From Thalassotalea eurytherma (GTDB taxonomy: Bacteria; Pseudomonadota; Gammaproteobacteria; Enterobacterales; Alteromonadaceae), in NCBI RefSeq assembly GCF_030161415.1, contig NZ_BSSU01000008.1, positions 1-64,000 of the forward strand: DNA of 64,000 nucleotides, read 5' to 3'. The position numbers and the translations under genes are program-made. Of this stretch, positions 16,292 through 26,357 are shown in pieces; within the stretch, counting starts at the first letter, position 1; each line of letters begins with the position of its first letter. Under the pieces are notes generated by a model. It ran no database searches. It was not told where the DNA came from and saw nothing but the letters and a program-made list of their open reading frames with translations.

Positions 16292-19200
16292 TTAACCTCC
16301 AACCGTTAACTGTTTAGCAATGTCACTCACTTTGCCAGCAAATACATCATCTAGCGCTTGAAGTTCAGTCGCTTCAATCTTTCGAGTATAAACACCTGTG
16401 CCCTGCGCACTTGGACTTGGAACTGCACTTGCACCTGTACTCGCAGTCATACCGCGTAAGTAAAGATAATACACACCACCAAAATGCTCAGCAATGTCAT
16501 AGTCTGGTAATTGGTTAGACAAATAACGATGCAGTGCCAAACTATAAATTAAATACTGTAAATCATAATGGTGTGTTTCAACATGCTCAGCAATATTGGC
16601 GAGCTGATAGTCTTGATAATTATCGCCCAAATGGCTCGACTTATAATCACAGACGTAATACTTACCTTCGTGCTCAAACACTAAGTCGATAAAGCCGTGC
16701 ATCATGCCTTTTAGCTGTTTGACATAGGGCAAGTACACTTGTTTATTATAGGGCGTTGCGCGATGCGGATTTTGTTTTCGATGGTCAGTTAATATCTGGA
16801 TCAAACCTGACAATTTAGCTTGCTCCATTGGAAAATAAAACTCACATTCGCGTAATGTTTGTTCATGAGCCAATGCGCCTAAACTAAAATGCTCAGCATT
16901 CTGGTGATTAAGTGGTGTACTGACGATATCATCCAGCCACTCAGCCAATTCGCCATGCTGTGTTTCTTGCATGATGTCTTGGAAGCGCTTCTGGTTTTTA
17001 GCAAGACTTTCAAGCCACTGTGGCGCGTCAAAGCGATTATATTCAAGCATTTCATGCAATAAATTACCGGCTTGGGCACCTTTAGTTAAGGTAAAACGAA
17101 TATTCGGCTCTTGGGAAGTGACTTGTTCGTCGATATCAACTTCGTCACGGTCAGGCGCCGAAATGCCTTGATGTCGCATGTTTCGGCTTAACGCGGTGAA
17201 AGAGCTTAACCACCAATCACGCTCTATTTTACCGTTAAATTTAGCGACTTGAGCTTCCTGCGTTATGTTACCTTCATTTATCGGTTGATAGTCATCAACG
17301 TAATCCAAACCAAACTCAGTAGCATGGTAACCAATAGTAGGTTCCTCATTGGCTAATGCTGCTAGTTTCGAAGATAACGCGTCGTCAGCTGACATGTTCA
17401 AGGTTAAACCTAGTGGAGAAGTCGCGGCACTGTCAAAATTAGCCGTAAGTAAATAACAACGTTGCTCGGCGCGCGTAATAGCAACATAAAGTAACCGAAC
17501 TGCTTCTGCATGGGCTTCAACTAACATGGCTGCTCGTTGGCTTTCATCGCCACCTAAACTGGTTTCTTTACCACCATGTTCGTCGTGGTACTCAATTAAA
17601 CTGACTTGTCGAGACCCTACACGTAACGGATTTTTATAACGTGTCGCAAACGGGACAAAGACAACGGGATACTCGAGCCCTTTTGAGCCATGTTGCGTAA
17701 CAATTTTAATTAAATTAGCGTCTGACTCTAATCGTAACTCAGCTTCACCCACAGCTGTATTGCTGATAAGTTGTTGCTCAAACCAAAACAACAGCTCTTG
17801 AGGTAGCCTTTGCGCGCTACTTGCTTCTTGAAGCACTTCAAAGAGATGCAAAACATTAGTCAGCGTTCTGTCTCGGTTATCATCAGTAAGTGTAAAATGA
17901 TCATGCAATAAGGTCAGTGCCATTGGCATAAAGCCTTGGCTTAGCCACAAATCACGCAATGTTTCAAACGCCTGTTTCTGGCTTTGCCAACCAAGCTCGT
18001 CATGTTGCAATGCTAAAAAGGCTTGCGGACCATACCCTAAAAACATGGTAGTTAACGCATTGCTATACAAACTTTCATTTTCAAGCTCTATTATGCCCTT
18101 CAATAAAGTTAGTAATTGTTGTGCTTCTATAGATTGAAATAAATTATCACGGTTACTTAAGAAAACAGAAGGCAAGCCAATCGCTAACAGCGCTTGTTTA
18201 ACTTGATTAGCTTCGAGCGAATCTCTAACAAGTACAGCAAAGTCCTTCGCACTTAATTGTGATTGTTCATCAAGTAAACGGCGCATTTCATTGGCACACC
18301 AATTTGCCATTTGCCCTCGTACACTTTGTTTAACTTTATCATCACTGACAAAGTCGACGATTTGTAGCGGTTTAAAGGCTTGTTGACAGTGCAATTCGGC
18401 TTTGGCTTTAACAGACGGTTTTACCGGCAAATAGTCGATATTAAAGTTGAAAACATCAACGGGCGTGCTGTCGATATCGTTGCCATAAAATAGTCGGTTA
18501 TAGGCTTGAATCATACCTTTACTAGAGCGCCAGTTTGTATCCATCACCCATTGATACTGACATTGCTCACGAGCATTCAAATAGGCAAAGACATCACCTC
18601 CACGAAAACCATATATCGCTTGTTTAGGATCACCAATCATAAACACACAAGCTTGGTCTCGTTGGCGGTAAATTTCATTTACTATCGTGTACTGAGCACT
18701 ATCGGTGTCTTGAAATTCATCAATAAGAGCAACCGGATAGTCGTGATAAAGCTGGCTAGCTAATGATTCATCGTCTTTCACACAGCTTGCAAGTTTTTCG
18801 ACCAAGTCATCAAAACCTAAGATGTTTTGCTGTGCTTTCTCTGCGGTCATTAACGCCTTAATAGTCGCAATCCCTTGTTCAACAATAAGATAAGCGTTGG
18901 CTTTATCAATGTGTTGGCCAAGTTTCGCTTGCTGCGTTTTAATCTCATTAACATGAGAAAATGCCTCAACCAATTCAGCTTTAACTTTTGAACGAGCGTA
19001 TCTTCGACCATCGGCAAAAGATCCAGGCATAGTAGTATAAGCCTGTTCAAAATCTGGCAATATAGACGCTAGCCAGGCATTCAGCGCTTCTAACTCTTGA
19101 ACGCGTGTTTGTCGATCTTTTCCTTTCTTACTGTCAATCAAATGTTCAGTTAACAATGCATGATGTTGTTCAAGATCGTCTATTGCTTGTCTAACTAATG

Positions 19201-19825
19201 CGACAAACTTGGCTTTGACTGCATCAACGCTAATACGCTTAATCGGCATGTTTTGTAAGATGGCTTTAGCGAAATTATCAACGAACTTTTCAGGTGTCGA
19301 CCAAAACTGAGCGAGTGCTAAAAATGCCTTTTCATCAGCTTTGGCAAGCTGTCGATACCAATCTTGTGCGCCTTGTAATAAAGGCGTTTGCATATCAGGA
19401 CTTAACGCTGCATCTAATGAAATTTTTGCATTGAAGGCATATTGATTTAACACGCGCTGACAAAAACCATGAATGGTGAATATCGCGGCTTCATCAATAA
19501 ATAAAAGCGCCCTCTGTAGTACTAATTTAGCTTCTTGCGGTGCAATATTTACCGATAAACTTTGGAAAAACTCGTCATCTACTATCAAGACATCCCAATT
19601 TTGCAGGGCATCTCTTAGCGTGTCATCAATACGACCTTTAAGCTCTTGCGTCGCATCTTTCGTGAATGTCATCACAAGAATTTGTTCAACAGTCAGCTTT
19701 CTTTCGAGCAATAATCGCAAATATAAACGGGTGATATTATAGGTTTTACCTGTACCGGCACTGGCTTCAATTAAATGTAAGCCGTGCAGAGGTACCGATG
19801 TAGCGTCAAGTAAACGAGCTTCCAT
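16292..19825 (-). CDS. recB: exodeoxyribonuclease V beta subunit RecB
   Basis: 1177 residues, matching the E. coli 1180. An N-terminal UvrD-type 3'-5' helicase has Walker A ASAGTGKT (21-28) and LIDEFQDTD. The C-terminal PD-(D/E)XK nuclease has GFIDLVFEHEG and VCDYKSSHLG with the catalytic Asp and Lys. RecB loads RecA after Chi and cuts DNA. The start codon overlaps the recC stop by one base, so the two are translationally coupled. The C-terminal part has a short Ser/Thr/Ala-rich insertion (TASTGASAVPSPSAQGTG) before the end, probably a disordered loop. Confidence 0.95.
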   Translation of the reverse strand: MEARLLDATSVPLHGLHLIEASAGTGKTYNITRLYLRLLLERKLTVEQILVMTFTKDATQELKGRIDDTLRDALQNWDVLIVDDEFFQSLSVNIAPQEAKLVLQRALLFIDEAAIFTIHGFCQRVLNQYAFNAKISLDAALSPDMQTPLLQGAQDWYRQLAKADEKAFLALAQFWSTPEKFVDNFAKAILQNMPIKRISVDAVKAKFVALVRQAIDDLEQHHALLTEHLIDSKKGKDRQTRVQELEALNAWLASILPDFEQAYTTMPGSFADGRRYARSKVKAELVEAFSHVNEIKTQQAKLGQHIDKANAYLIVEQGIATIKALMTAEKAQQNILGFDDLVEKLASCVKDDESLASQLYHDYPVALIDEFQDTDSAQYTIVNEIYRQRDQACVFMIGDPKQAIYGFRGGDVFAYLNAREQCQYQWVMDTNWRSSKGMIQAYNRLFYGNDIDSTPVDVFNFNIDYLPVKPSVKAKAELHCQQAFKPLQIVDFVSDDKVKQSVRGQMANWCANEMRRLLDEQSQLSAKDFAVLVRDSLEANQVKQALLAIGLPSVFLSNRDNLFQSIEAQQLLTLLKGIIELENESLYSNALTTMFLGYGPQAFLALQHDELGWQSQKQAFETLRDLWLSQGFMPMALTLLHDHFTLTDDNRDRTLTNVLHLFEVLQEASSAQRLPQELLFWFEQQLISNTAVGEAELRLESDANLIKIVTQHGSKGLEYPVVFVPFATRYKNPLRVGSRQVSLIEYHDEHGGKETSLGGDESQRAAMLVEAHAEAVRLLYVAITRAEQRCYLLTANFDSAATSPLGLTLNMSADDALSSKLAALANEEPTIGYHATEFGLDYVDDYQPINEGNITQEAQVAKFNGKIERDWWLSSFTALSRNMRHQGISAPDRDEVDIDEQVTSQEPNIRFTLTKGAQAGNLLHEMLEYNRFDAPQWLESLAKNQKRFQDIMQETQHGELAEWLDDIVSTPLNHQNAEHFSLGALAHEQTLRECEFYFPMEQAKLSGLIQILTDHRKQNPHRATPYNKQVYLPYVKQLKGMMHGFIDLVFEHEGKYYVCDYKSSHLGDNYQDYQLANIAEHVETHHYDLQYLIYSLALHRYLSNQLPDYDIAEHFGGVYYLYLRGMTASTGASAVPSPSAQGTGVYTRKIEATELQALDDVFAGKVSDIAKQLTVGG

Positions 19826-22800
19826 TAGCGCTTACTCCTTGCTTTCTTTTGTTTTGTCACCAAGCTTAAGTGACTTGCTACAGTAGCGAGACCTTCGGGT
19901 AAAGATTCGATATCAGGCGGTGTTGGCCAAAAGTACTGCATATATTCATCATCACTAAACGATTTAAACAAAGTACTATCATGCCAAAAATCTTCAAATG
20001 CGTGTTGATCAAACGACTTAGACTTTTTAACAAGCTCAGCAAGGGGCAAATTGATTAACAATGGTTGTTGTTGCCCCATGACATAAAGCGCCGTTAATTC
20101 GCATAATATTTCATAACCATTAGCTTGTTGCTGGCAATCATATTGTTCAATGCTTTGTGTTTTAGTATTAAAGTAAATTCCCCGCGTTTGGTTAACCTTT
20201 ACGTGCTGGGCTTGTTGATGTTCACTCACATTGCCAGATTGCAACATACATTGAGTTAACAGCAAGCGCAGCATATCTTTAGGTTTAGGCTCACTTGCGC
20301 GGTACACAAGCGCCTGATCTTCAAGCAGTTGTGCCTGACCAGTCAGCGTAACTTTGAGCTTTGCGTCGCTATTTATTGATACTTCACTGATAAACTCGAT
20401 ATCAAGCCGTTTACTTTGGGATAGTCCCTGTTCTTGCAGCGCCTGATAAAATGCGTCGACATCTTGCTGCCAACGTTCTACGTCAATGCTAGTCGACGGC
20501 AAGTCAGGTAAACGATTACTCAATCTTTGTTTGGTATAGAGCTGTTCAGCAACGCCTTGATCTTCGCCATTACTCTCAACATAGTGTTCAAGTAACGCCT
20601 GGCGATATTGGTATGCATCAAGACGACTGACTTCAAAAGGCTCGATATCTTCAGGTAGCTGTTGTTTGCTCCCTAGGTACAAATTAAGGTGATGTCTAGC
20701 AAAGTATTTAGCTGGGTGCTCAAAGAAACTAATCAGCTCGTCGAGATCAATTTTGATCTCGGTTAGTTCAATGGGTAATTTAGCAAGTTGATTTGGATTC
20801 TCTGCTTGATCATTCGGTTGCTGTGTTGATTGACCTAAAGCAAACCATTTTGTATCAAAACTGGCCATGCTTCCGATATAGTTCTCAGGGGCAAACGGTT
20901 GCATCGGTAACTGTCTAATATCTTTAGCCTCATCAAACAGCTGCCAGCCATACCCTTGACTTAAATAGTCCATTAACTCTTTGAGCACTAATGATGGTTG
21001 TTTTTCAGCATTATTTTTTAAACTATTGCCTTGATAACTTAAATAAAGATTTTGACGTGCCGACACAATTGCTTCTAAAAATAGGTAGCGATCATCACCT
21101 CGCCTTGATCTATCACCGATTTTAAAAGGCGTTTGGGCCATTAAATCGTAGCTGAGCGGTTGTCGTTGGCGCGGAAATTCGCCGTCGTTTAAGCCAAGCA
21201 CGGCAATAATTTTAAACGGTATACTGCGCATAGGCACCATAGAGCAAAAGGTGACTTGGCCAATCATAAACTGACGACCGGGATCTGGCACACTGAAGTG
21301 ATTTAACAAGAAGCTTTGGACAACCGCTAATGAAACGGTGTCACTAAATTGAGCATCTTGGGTGTATTGTGCTAATAAATTAATCGCATCTTTTAGGATC
21401 AGTAATTTGCTCTGCTCCTGCTCTTGGAAAAAATCATCAACAAATTGATGTAGATAAGTTGACCAGCCTTCGGCATATTTGGGCTTTGCAAGCGCTTGGC
21501 TATGGGATTTCATAAGCGACATAACATGCATCAACTTGCCCAATAATACTGCGTCTTGCCCTTCTACTTGGCTTAACAACAATTGATCTTTAAAAACTAC
21601 GTCTTCGTCTTGATACGCAAAGCCTCGAATGAGCCTAGATAACGCTTGATGCCAAGTAAAATGATCGTTTGTTTGTTGTATACCTAAGATATCGGCTTTG
21701 TGATTTTCATCAAGGCCCCAATGTACGCAAGCCCTTTCCAGCCAATTGCTCACTTTATCTATATCGTCGTCATCTAAACCAAATTTTAATTTAACTTGTT
21801 CAACGCGTAAAAATGCCAGAATTTGGCTCACGTGAAAACGGCTGTCAGGCAACCTCAGTAATTCAATAAAGGCGGCAACAATAGGTTCTGCATTTTTCGA
21901 TACCCGATCAGCAATAGAGCATGGAAGTGGCGGTATATCATCTGCTAGCTCTTGCCAGCCTCGACTGAAAACCGCATTGACATACGGTGCATAGTGCTCA
22001 ACTTCAGGACACATCACGAGCACGTCTTTAGGGGTTAAACTGGGATCATCATTAAATTGATGTAAAAGCCAATCATGAAGCCCTTGAATTTCTCGCATTG
22101 CACTATGCGCACGCGTAATCGTAATTGAGTTATCTATAGCAGGGCGTGGCGTTTGTCGAGCATCATCGAGCGTAAGAATATCGCGCTGTACTTGCCTAAG
22201 TACCGTTAAATTTTCCGCTTCAATAGCGACCCTTGTATCATCATATGCGTCAATATTTATCGTTGAGTAGTTTTGCAACAAACTTAAAAACTCTTTGCCT
22301 TGTTCACCTAAGTTTGCCAGCAATGGATTAGTAACAAGTTGTGCTATTTCATCTTGCGCCAACCAGTTATCCATCTGCTTAAATACTTGTTTCTCACTTT
22401 GAATATCACCCCAATAGTCTGCACAAGGGTTTAAATGGAAAAAATGTACTTGAGTATGTTTGCTTAAGGCATTAATAAAATCTAACCACAAAGGTGCCAT
22501 CGCATTAATGCCAAAAAAAGCGATACGTTTGGGAAGCTTATCGAGATTGTTAGGTAGGTTATCAATCGCCAGTTTTATAAACTTTTGCGGATCATAGCTT
22601 TCGTCAATCGTTAAAAGTTGCCAAAGTTTAGCCTGCCAACGCATCAACGATTTTGCCGATGATGTTGTTTGCTCATCAAAAATATTTTGGTCGTTATTAT
22701 TCCACGCCGATACCCATTGTGGTCGGTAGATTAAATATTGCTCATATAGGTCAGCCAACTGACACGCTAATTGATAACACCTTTGTTGTTGCAATGAAGT

Positions 22801-23169
22801 CGATTTTTCACCGCGCCAAAACTGAGTGACTTGCTCAAAATCAGGGTCTTGGGTGATGCTGTCACTACTTAACAACGCCAAAATCCGCCAACTCAGCACC
22901 TCTCTAGAGAAAAGCGTTTCATCAGGCACGTTTTCTTCACCAGCTACTGTTCTAGCTAACTTCCAAAGGAACTGAGCAGGTAACGCGTAACTAAAATTAA
23001 AGCTAATTTTGCGCGATTGCGCTAACGTCATACTTAACCAATGCTGCATACCAGCATTTTGTACAACTAAGGTTTCTTTTTCAAAAATGGGAAGCGGATC
23101 GATGTGCTGAATTTTGAGGTAAAGCGCTAACAAATGCTCCATTTTGTTAGCAGGATATAAATAGATCAC
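19825..23169 (-). CDS. recC: exodeoxyribonuclease V gamma subunit RecC
   Basis: 1114 residues, near the E. coli 1122. The N terminus (IYLYPANKMEHLLALYL, then VVQNAGMQHWLSMTLAQ) and FCSMVPMRSIPFKIIAVLGLNDGEFPRQ are diagnostic RecC segments. RecC holds the inactivated helicase and nuclease folds, splits the duplex and recognises Chi. It is the first gene of the recC-recB-recD operon; the ptrA gene that lies between recC and recB in E. coli is absent here. The promoter must lie in the 118-base gap up to 23287. Confidence 0.95.
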   Translation of the reverse strand: MIYLYPANKMEHLLALYLKIQHIDPLPIFEKETLVVQNAGMQHWLSMTLAQSRKISFNFSYALPAQFLWKLARTVAGEENVPDETLFSREVLSWRILALLSSDSITQDPDFEQVTQFWRGEKSTSLQQQRCYQLACQLADLYEQYLIYRPQWVSAWNNNDQNIFDEQTTSSAKSLMRWQAKLWQLLTIDESYDPQKFIKLAIDNLPNNLDKLPKRIAFFGINAMAPLWLDFINALSKHTQVHFFHLNPCADYWGDIQSEKQVFKQMDNWLAQDEIAQLVTNPLLANLGEQGKEFLSLLQNYSTINIDAYDDTRVAIEAENLTVLRQVQRDILTLDDARQTPRPAIDNSITITRAHSAMREIQGLHDWLLHQFNDDPSLTPKDVLVMCPEVEHYAPYVNAVFSRGWQELADDIPPLPCSIADRVSKNAEPIVAAFIELLRLPDSRFHVSQILAFLRVEQVKLKFGLDDDDIDKVSNWLERACVHWGLDENHKADILGIQQTNDHFTWHQALSRLIRGFAYQDEDVVFKDQLLLSQVEGQDAVLLGKLMHVMSLMKSHSQALAKPKYAEGWSTYLHQFVDDFFQEQEQSKLLILKDAINLLAQYTQDAQFSDTVSLAVVQSFLLNHFSVPDPGRQFMIGQVTFCSMVPMRSIPFKIIAVLGLNDGEFPRQRQPLSYDLMAQTPFKIGDRSRRGDDRYLFLEAIVSARQNLYLSYQGNSLKNNAEKQPSLVLKELMDYLSQGYGWQLFDEAKDIRQLPMQPFAPENYIGSMASFDTKWFALGQSTQQPNDQAENPNQLAKLPIELTEIKIDLDELISFFEHPAKYFARHHLNLYLGSKQQLPEDIEPFEVSRLDAYQYRQALLEHYVESNGEDQGVAEQLYTKQRLSNRLPDLPSTSIDVERWQQDVDAFYQALQEQGLSQSKRLDIEFISEVSINSDAKLKVTLTGQAQLLEDQALVYRASEPKPKDMLRLLLTQCMLQSGNVSEHQQAQHVKVNQTRGIYFNTKTQSIEQYDCQQQANGYEILCELTALYVMGQQQPLLINLPLAELVKKSKSFDQHAFEDFWHDSTLFKSFSDDEYMQYFWPTPPDIESLPEGLATVASHLSLVTKQKKARSKR

Positions 23170-23287
23170 ACAAATACCTTATAGCTTAAATTATCAATAA
23201 ATTTAATCACACCCGCACTAAGATGACTAGGTATTTTTAGCTATACTGGGTTCGCTTTTTGAAGATAGGTAAAGGCTTGATTAAGAT

Positions 23288-23620
23288 TCAATCAATAAAG
23301 TTAAAATAGCGTTGAAAGTTGTCACCAACATATGGCAATGGTGATTTAGACTGATGGTAGGCTTGCCAAATTGCAATACACCAATAGACAAACAGAACGA
23401 TAGTCGCTAGCCAGCCAACTAAAGGAATAAAGCTAGCAATTGCAAAACATAAGATTAAACCAAGCGATTGGCGCAAGTGAAAACGCAAAAGTGGGCATCG
23501 ATTTTTGCCATAACAAAACAGGCTGATTAACCACCCAACTATCGTAAAATAACTTAACACAGCCAATAATTTAGCGGTATCTTGGGCAATATCGTCTGTT
23601 GATGATTCATAATGTGTCAT
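23288..23620 (-). CDS. DUF4870-like small membrane protein
   Basis: 110 residues from ATG 23620, which has AAGGAGTG upstream; a longer frame lacks such a site. Three transmembrane segments (LAVLSYFTIVGWLISLF, LGLILCFAIASFIPLVGWL, IVLFVYWCIAIWQAY) surround the FHLRQSL turn. The C terminus carries LPYVGDNFQRYFNF. The pattern fits the DUF4870/Tic20-like small membrane proteins, whose role is unknown. It stands alone between recC and DUF2982. Confidence 0.7.
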   Translation of the reverse strand: MTHYESSTDDIAQDTAKLLAVLSYFTIVGWLISLFCYGKNRCPLLRFHLRQSLGLILCFAIASFIPLVGWLATIVLFVYWCIAIWQAYHQSKSPLPYVGDNFQRYFNFID

Positions 23621-23720
23621 ACTACACTCCTTGATAATGACATAGGTAAAGTATAGCAAGGCACGTTTAGAACGCTAAATTCAGTTTAGTGATAGATAGC
23701 CATTCACTTATAAGATTTTC

Positions 23721-24398
23721 ATGACTCAATCGATTAAAATTCATTCAAATGCGACACGTCATAGCCTTTTTATCACGGTGCTAGGCTGTGTTATGTTATT
23801 GATTTGCTTGCTCCTGAGTAATTATTTGTGGTCAGAAGCGAAGCTTGTTCTTATTTTTTTAACCTTAGTCTCTGTTGTCGTTTTGGTGACAGGTATCACG
23901 AAACATATTGAACCTAAATGTAGCTTTGAGATTTCGCCTCAAGCCGTTGTCTATCAACATAGATGTGGCCAATGGCAACTTGCTTGGTCAGATATAAGAT
24001 ATATAGCACCAGTGACGACTTCACGAGGTATTGAACAGCAGACATTGCCTTATGTTGGGATTAGGTTAGAGGAATTGGACAAATTTGCAGAAGCGATCAC
24101 TCCTCGACTTGCCAATAAACTCATTCATGAACAAAGACCGTTGCTTATTCTCGCAGTGCAGCATGGCCTATTAAGCGTTGAACAGATAACGTTACGTTTT
24201 CAGCCTTATAAATCGGCATATGGTTTGATTAAGGGGCCAATTGCAGAATTTCTTTACCAAAGTGCTAACTTACAACAGGCTTTCGGTTTTCATTTGATGA
24301 TTCCATCGACGGCATTAGACAGAAGTATCGAAGAGTTCTCCGTGCTGTTGAAGCAATGTAAAGAAAGCGCGCAGGGCTACGTCGATGAAGACGCTTAA
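23721..24398 (+). CDS. DUF2982 family protein
   Basis: 225 residues. Two transmembrane helices at the N terminus (about 14-35 and 39-57) are followed by a soluble part with a PH-like start (YQHRCGQWQLAWSDIRYIAPV) and a hydrophobic, conserved-looking ending. It matches DUF2982 of marine gammaproteobacteria. Function is unknown. It converges on the glycosyltransferase-like gene with a one-base gap and no visible terminator. Confidence 0.75.
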   Translation: MTQSIKIHSNATRHSLFITVLGCVMLLICLLLSNYLWSEAKLVLIFLTLVSVVVLVTGITKHIEPKCSFEISPQAVVYQHRCGQWQLAWSDIRYIAPVTTSRGIEQQTLPYVGIRLEELDKFAEAITPRLANKLIHEQRPLLILAVQHGLLSVEQITLRFQPYKSAYGLIKGPIAEFLYQSANLQQAFGFHLMIPSTALDRSIEEFSVLLKQCKESAQGYVDEDA

Positions 24399-24399
24399 T

Positions 24400-25695
24400 C
24401 TATTGACGAAATGGCGCCTGGCTTAGCGCATCTTTTAACGGAATATCAGGATAAGCGAGAGCTCTAATCGCATGAATAAACTTTAATGTTTTAAAGGCGT
24501 CAAACCAGTCATTTACTTGATTTTTTAACTGCTTATCGTTGCCTTGGTATTGCTTAAGTTGCTTTTCTAAAAAGGCACTAAAACCAATATCATTAAACGC
24601 CTGCAGGCAAATTTCACTTAGTCTATGTTGCCAGTCACTAAGTACTATTAATGTGTTTTTACTCGGCTGCTGCGCAATATTTTTTAATAGCTCATCTAAC
24701 TGCGTTAATGCATATTTTAATTCACTAAAGCATTGGTAGTGGTAATAACTATATGGCCTGTTTTGCTGGTTTAACGCGATGATGTCTTTTACCGCAGGGC
24801 CAGTTCCAAAGGGTACACGCGTTGATAGCCTTGGCGTTAAGACAATGTGTTCGTCTTCCAAAAACGCTACATCACCGACTTTTGCTAATTTATTTAAGGT
24901 ATAAAAATCTTCGCCTGCAGACTTTTTAACAAAGCCTCTAACGTCGACATAAGCAGACGTGCTAATCGCCAAAATACTACCGATGGTAAAGAAATTAAAA
25001 CGTGATCCAGCATAGCGTAAACCATCTACGTAATAACGTAATGCTGATTCATATTGCTGTGTAGCCGCTAAGGTTGTTTGTTCAAGTGCTGTCGGCACTT
25101 TTGCTTGATTGAATTGATGAACAAAGTTAAAACAAACAGCAGATAAGGCATTATTTTTCTGATATGCCGTAGTTAACGCGTTAAAGTAGTTATCTGATAG
25201 GTAGGCATCTGCATCACTTGAACCAAACACGCTACCGTTAAATATTTCGTGTTCGGCTAATGCTATCACTAGATCACAGCCAATTTTACGTGCAAGACCT
25301 ACACCCTGATCACTTGGAATTGGCGAAGTAAAACCGTCAACAACAAAAATAAACGATTGGCTGTTTGGCAACTTGATGACATATACATCGTCTTGCTCGG
25401 TGAATAGCTCACCTAACTTTAACAACGCTGAAAATAATGTTTGTTGCGGTAATTTATCGACATCATGTTCAGGTTGATTAATGACGATAACAAAGGCGGC
25501 TTGTTGTTCGACTAATGCACTTTGGCTGATGCGGGAAACAAATTCAGCATTTTCTTGGTATGCGGGAATAACAAGCGCGTTTTTTAGAGTAACGTTTTCA
25601 AATACTTTACTGACCTTGGCAATAGTATGAACAATAGGCTCGGCATATTGCGCAAGGTACTTTTTTCTTTTCTTTAGTTGCTGTTTAGACGGCAT
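24400..25695 (-). CDS. putative GT2-like glycosyltransferase
   Basis: 431 residues, basic at the N terminus (KKRKK) and without a signal or transmembrane segment. ALVIPAYQEN begins a GT-A fold. GSSDADAYLSDNYF has a DxD-like metal site, and GEDFYTLNKLAKVGDVAFLEDEHIV holds the ED motif used as catalytic base in GT2 enzymes. I infer a cytoplasmic nucleotide-sugar transferase with unknown acceptor. The start is eight bases from the miaE stop, so the two are co-transcribed. No polysaccharide genes are nearby. This is weaker than a family-level call because overall similarity cannot be measured here. Confidence 0.6.
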   Translation of the reverse strand: MPSKQQLKKRKKYLAQYAEPIVHTIAKVSKVFENVTLKNALVIPAYQENAEFVSRISQSALVEQQAAFVIVINQPEHDVDKLPQQTLFSALLKLGELFTEQDDVYVIKLPNSQSFIFVVDGFTSPIPSDQGVGLARKIGCDLVIALAEHEIFNGSVFGSSDADAYLSDNYFNALTTAYQKNNALSAVCFNFVHQFNQAKVPTALEQTTLAATQQYESALRYYVDGLRYAGSRFNFFTIGSILAISTSAYVDVRGFVKKSAGEDFYTLNKLAKVGDVAFLEDEHIVLTPRLSTRVPFGTGPAVKDIIALNQQNRPYSYYHYQCFSELKYALTQLDELLKNIAQQPSKNTLIVLSDWQHRLSEICLQAFNDIGFSAFLEKQLKQYQGNDKQLKNQVNDWFDAFKTLKFIHAIRALAYPDIPLKDALSQAPFRQ

Positions 25696-25703
25696 TTAGA
25701 CGC

Positions 25704-26276
25704 TTAGTGCAACGCGGCACGATGCGGCAAGCTTGCACAAAGTTCAGCTTCAAAATCAAGAATTTCTTCTAAACGCGCGTCTACTTCAGCTTTATCAAAA
25801 TACTCATAAGCAAGCTCAACAAAGAGGTTCTTGTGTTTTTCTTCTGACTTAGCAATTGCCACGTAGAAATCTTTTTCTTTTCCTGCGGGAAGCGCTTCGG
25901 CGACGAGTGCAAAACGCTCATGTCCACGCGCTTCAATAACACCCGCGACCAATAATCTATCTAAGAAAAACACGTCTTGACCATGACGAAATAACGTACG
26001 AATTTTTTTGATGTACATATCTTTTTCGTCATTGGCAAGCATAATATCTTCAGCCTGCATAAGCTTTAGCACTTGTTTGAAGTGAATAAGCTCTTCAATG
26101 GCTAAGTCAGCCATAGCGCGTACTAATTTTTTACGATCAGGGTAATGTGACAACATAGAAACAGCCATACCTGAGGCTTTTTTCTCAGCTGCAGCATGGT
26201 CTTGAAGGAAACGAGGGAAATCGGCAAGCACCGCTTCAGTCCATGAAAACGGTGTTTGGTACTTCAATTCAAACAT
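25704..26276 (-). CDS. miaE: tRNA 2-methylthio-N6-isopentenyladenosine-37 hydroxylase MiaE
   Basis: 190 residues. The ferritin-like di-iron fold is visible in EELIHFKQVL, VIEARGHERFALV and SEEKHKNLFVELAYEYFD, each carrying the Glu/His ligands. DHAAAEKKASGMAVSMLSHYP is a MiaE hallmark. The enzyme hydroxylates ms2i6A37 of tRNA using O2. miaB and miaA are not in the window. It is followed at once by the GT2-like gene. Confidence 0.93.
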   Translation of the reverse strand: MFELKYQTPFSWTEAVLADFPRFLQDHAAAEKKASGMAVSMLSHYPDRKKLVRAMADLAIEELIHFKQVLKLMQAEDIMLANDEKDMYIKKIRTLFRHGQDVFFLDRLLVAGVIEARGHERFALVAEALPAGKEKDFYVAIAKSEEKHKNLFVELAYEYFDKAEVDARLEEILDFEAELCASLPHRAALH

Positions 26277-26357
26277 AGTGATTAGATCTTTATTACAAAC
26301 AATTGCGCGCTATTTTACCTAGCTTAATATTGAGGATAAAGCGCTAATCGACTTAAT

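Noticed and set aside
16292-16500. Ser/Thr/Ala-rich stretch near the RecB C terminus as a possible frameshift scar
   Set aside because: The nuclease motif, length and downstream end are normal, so it is more likely a natural loop.
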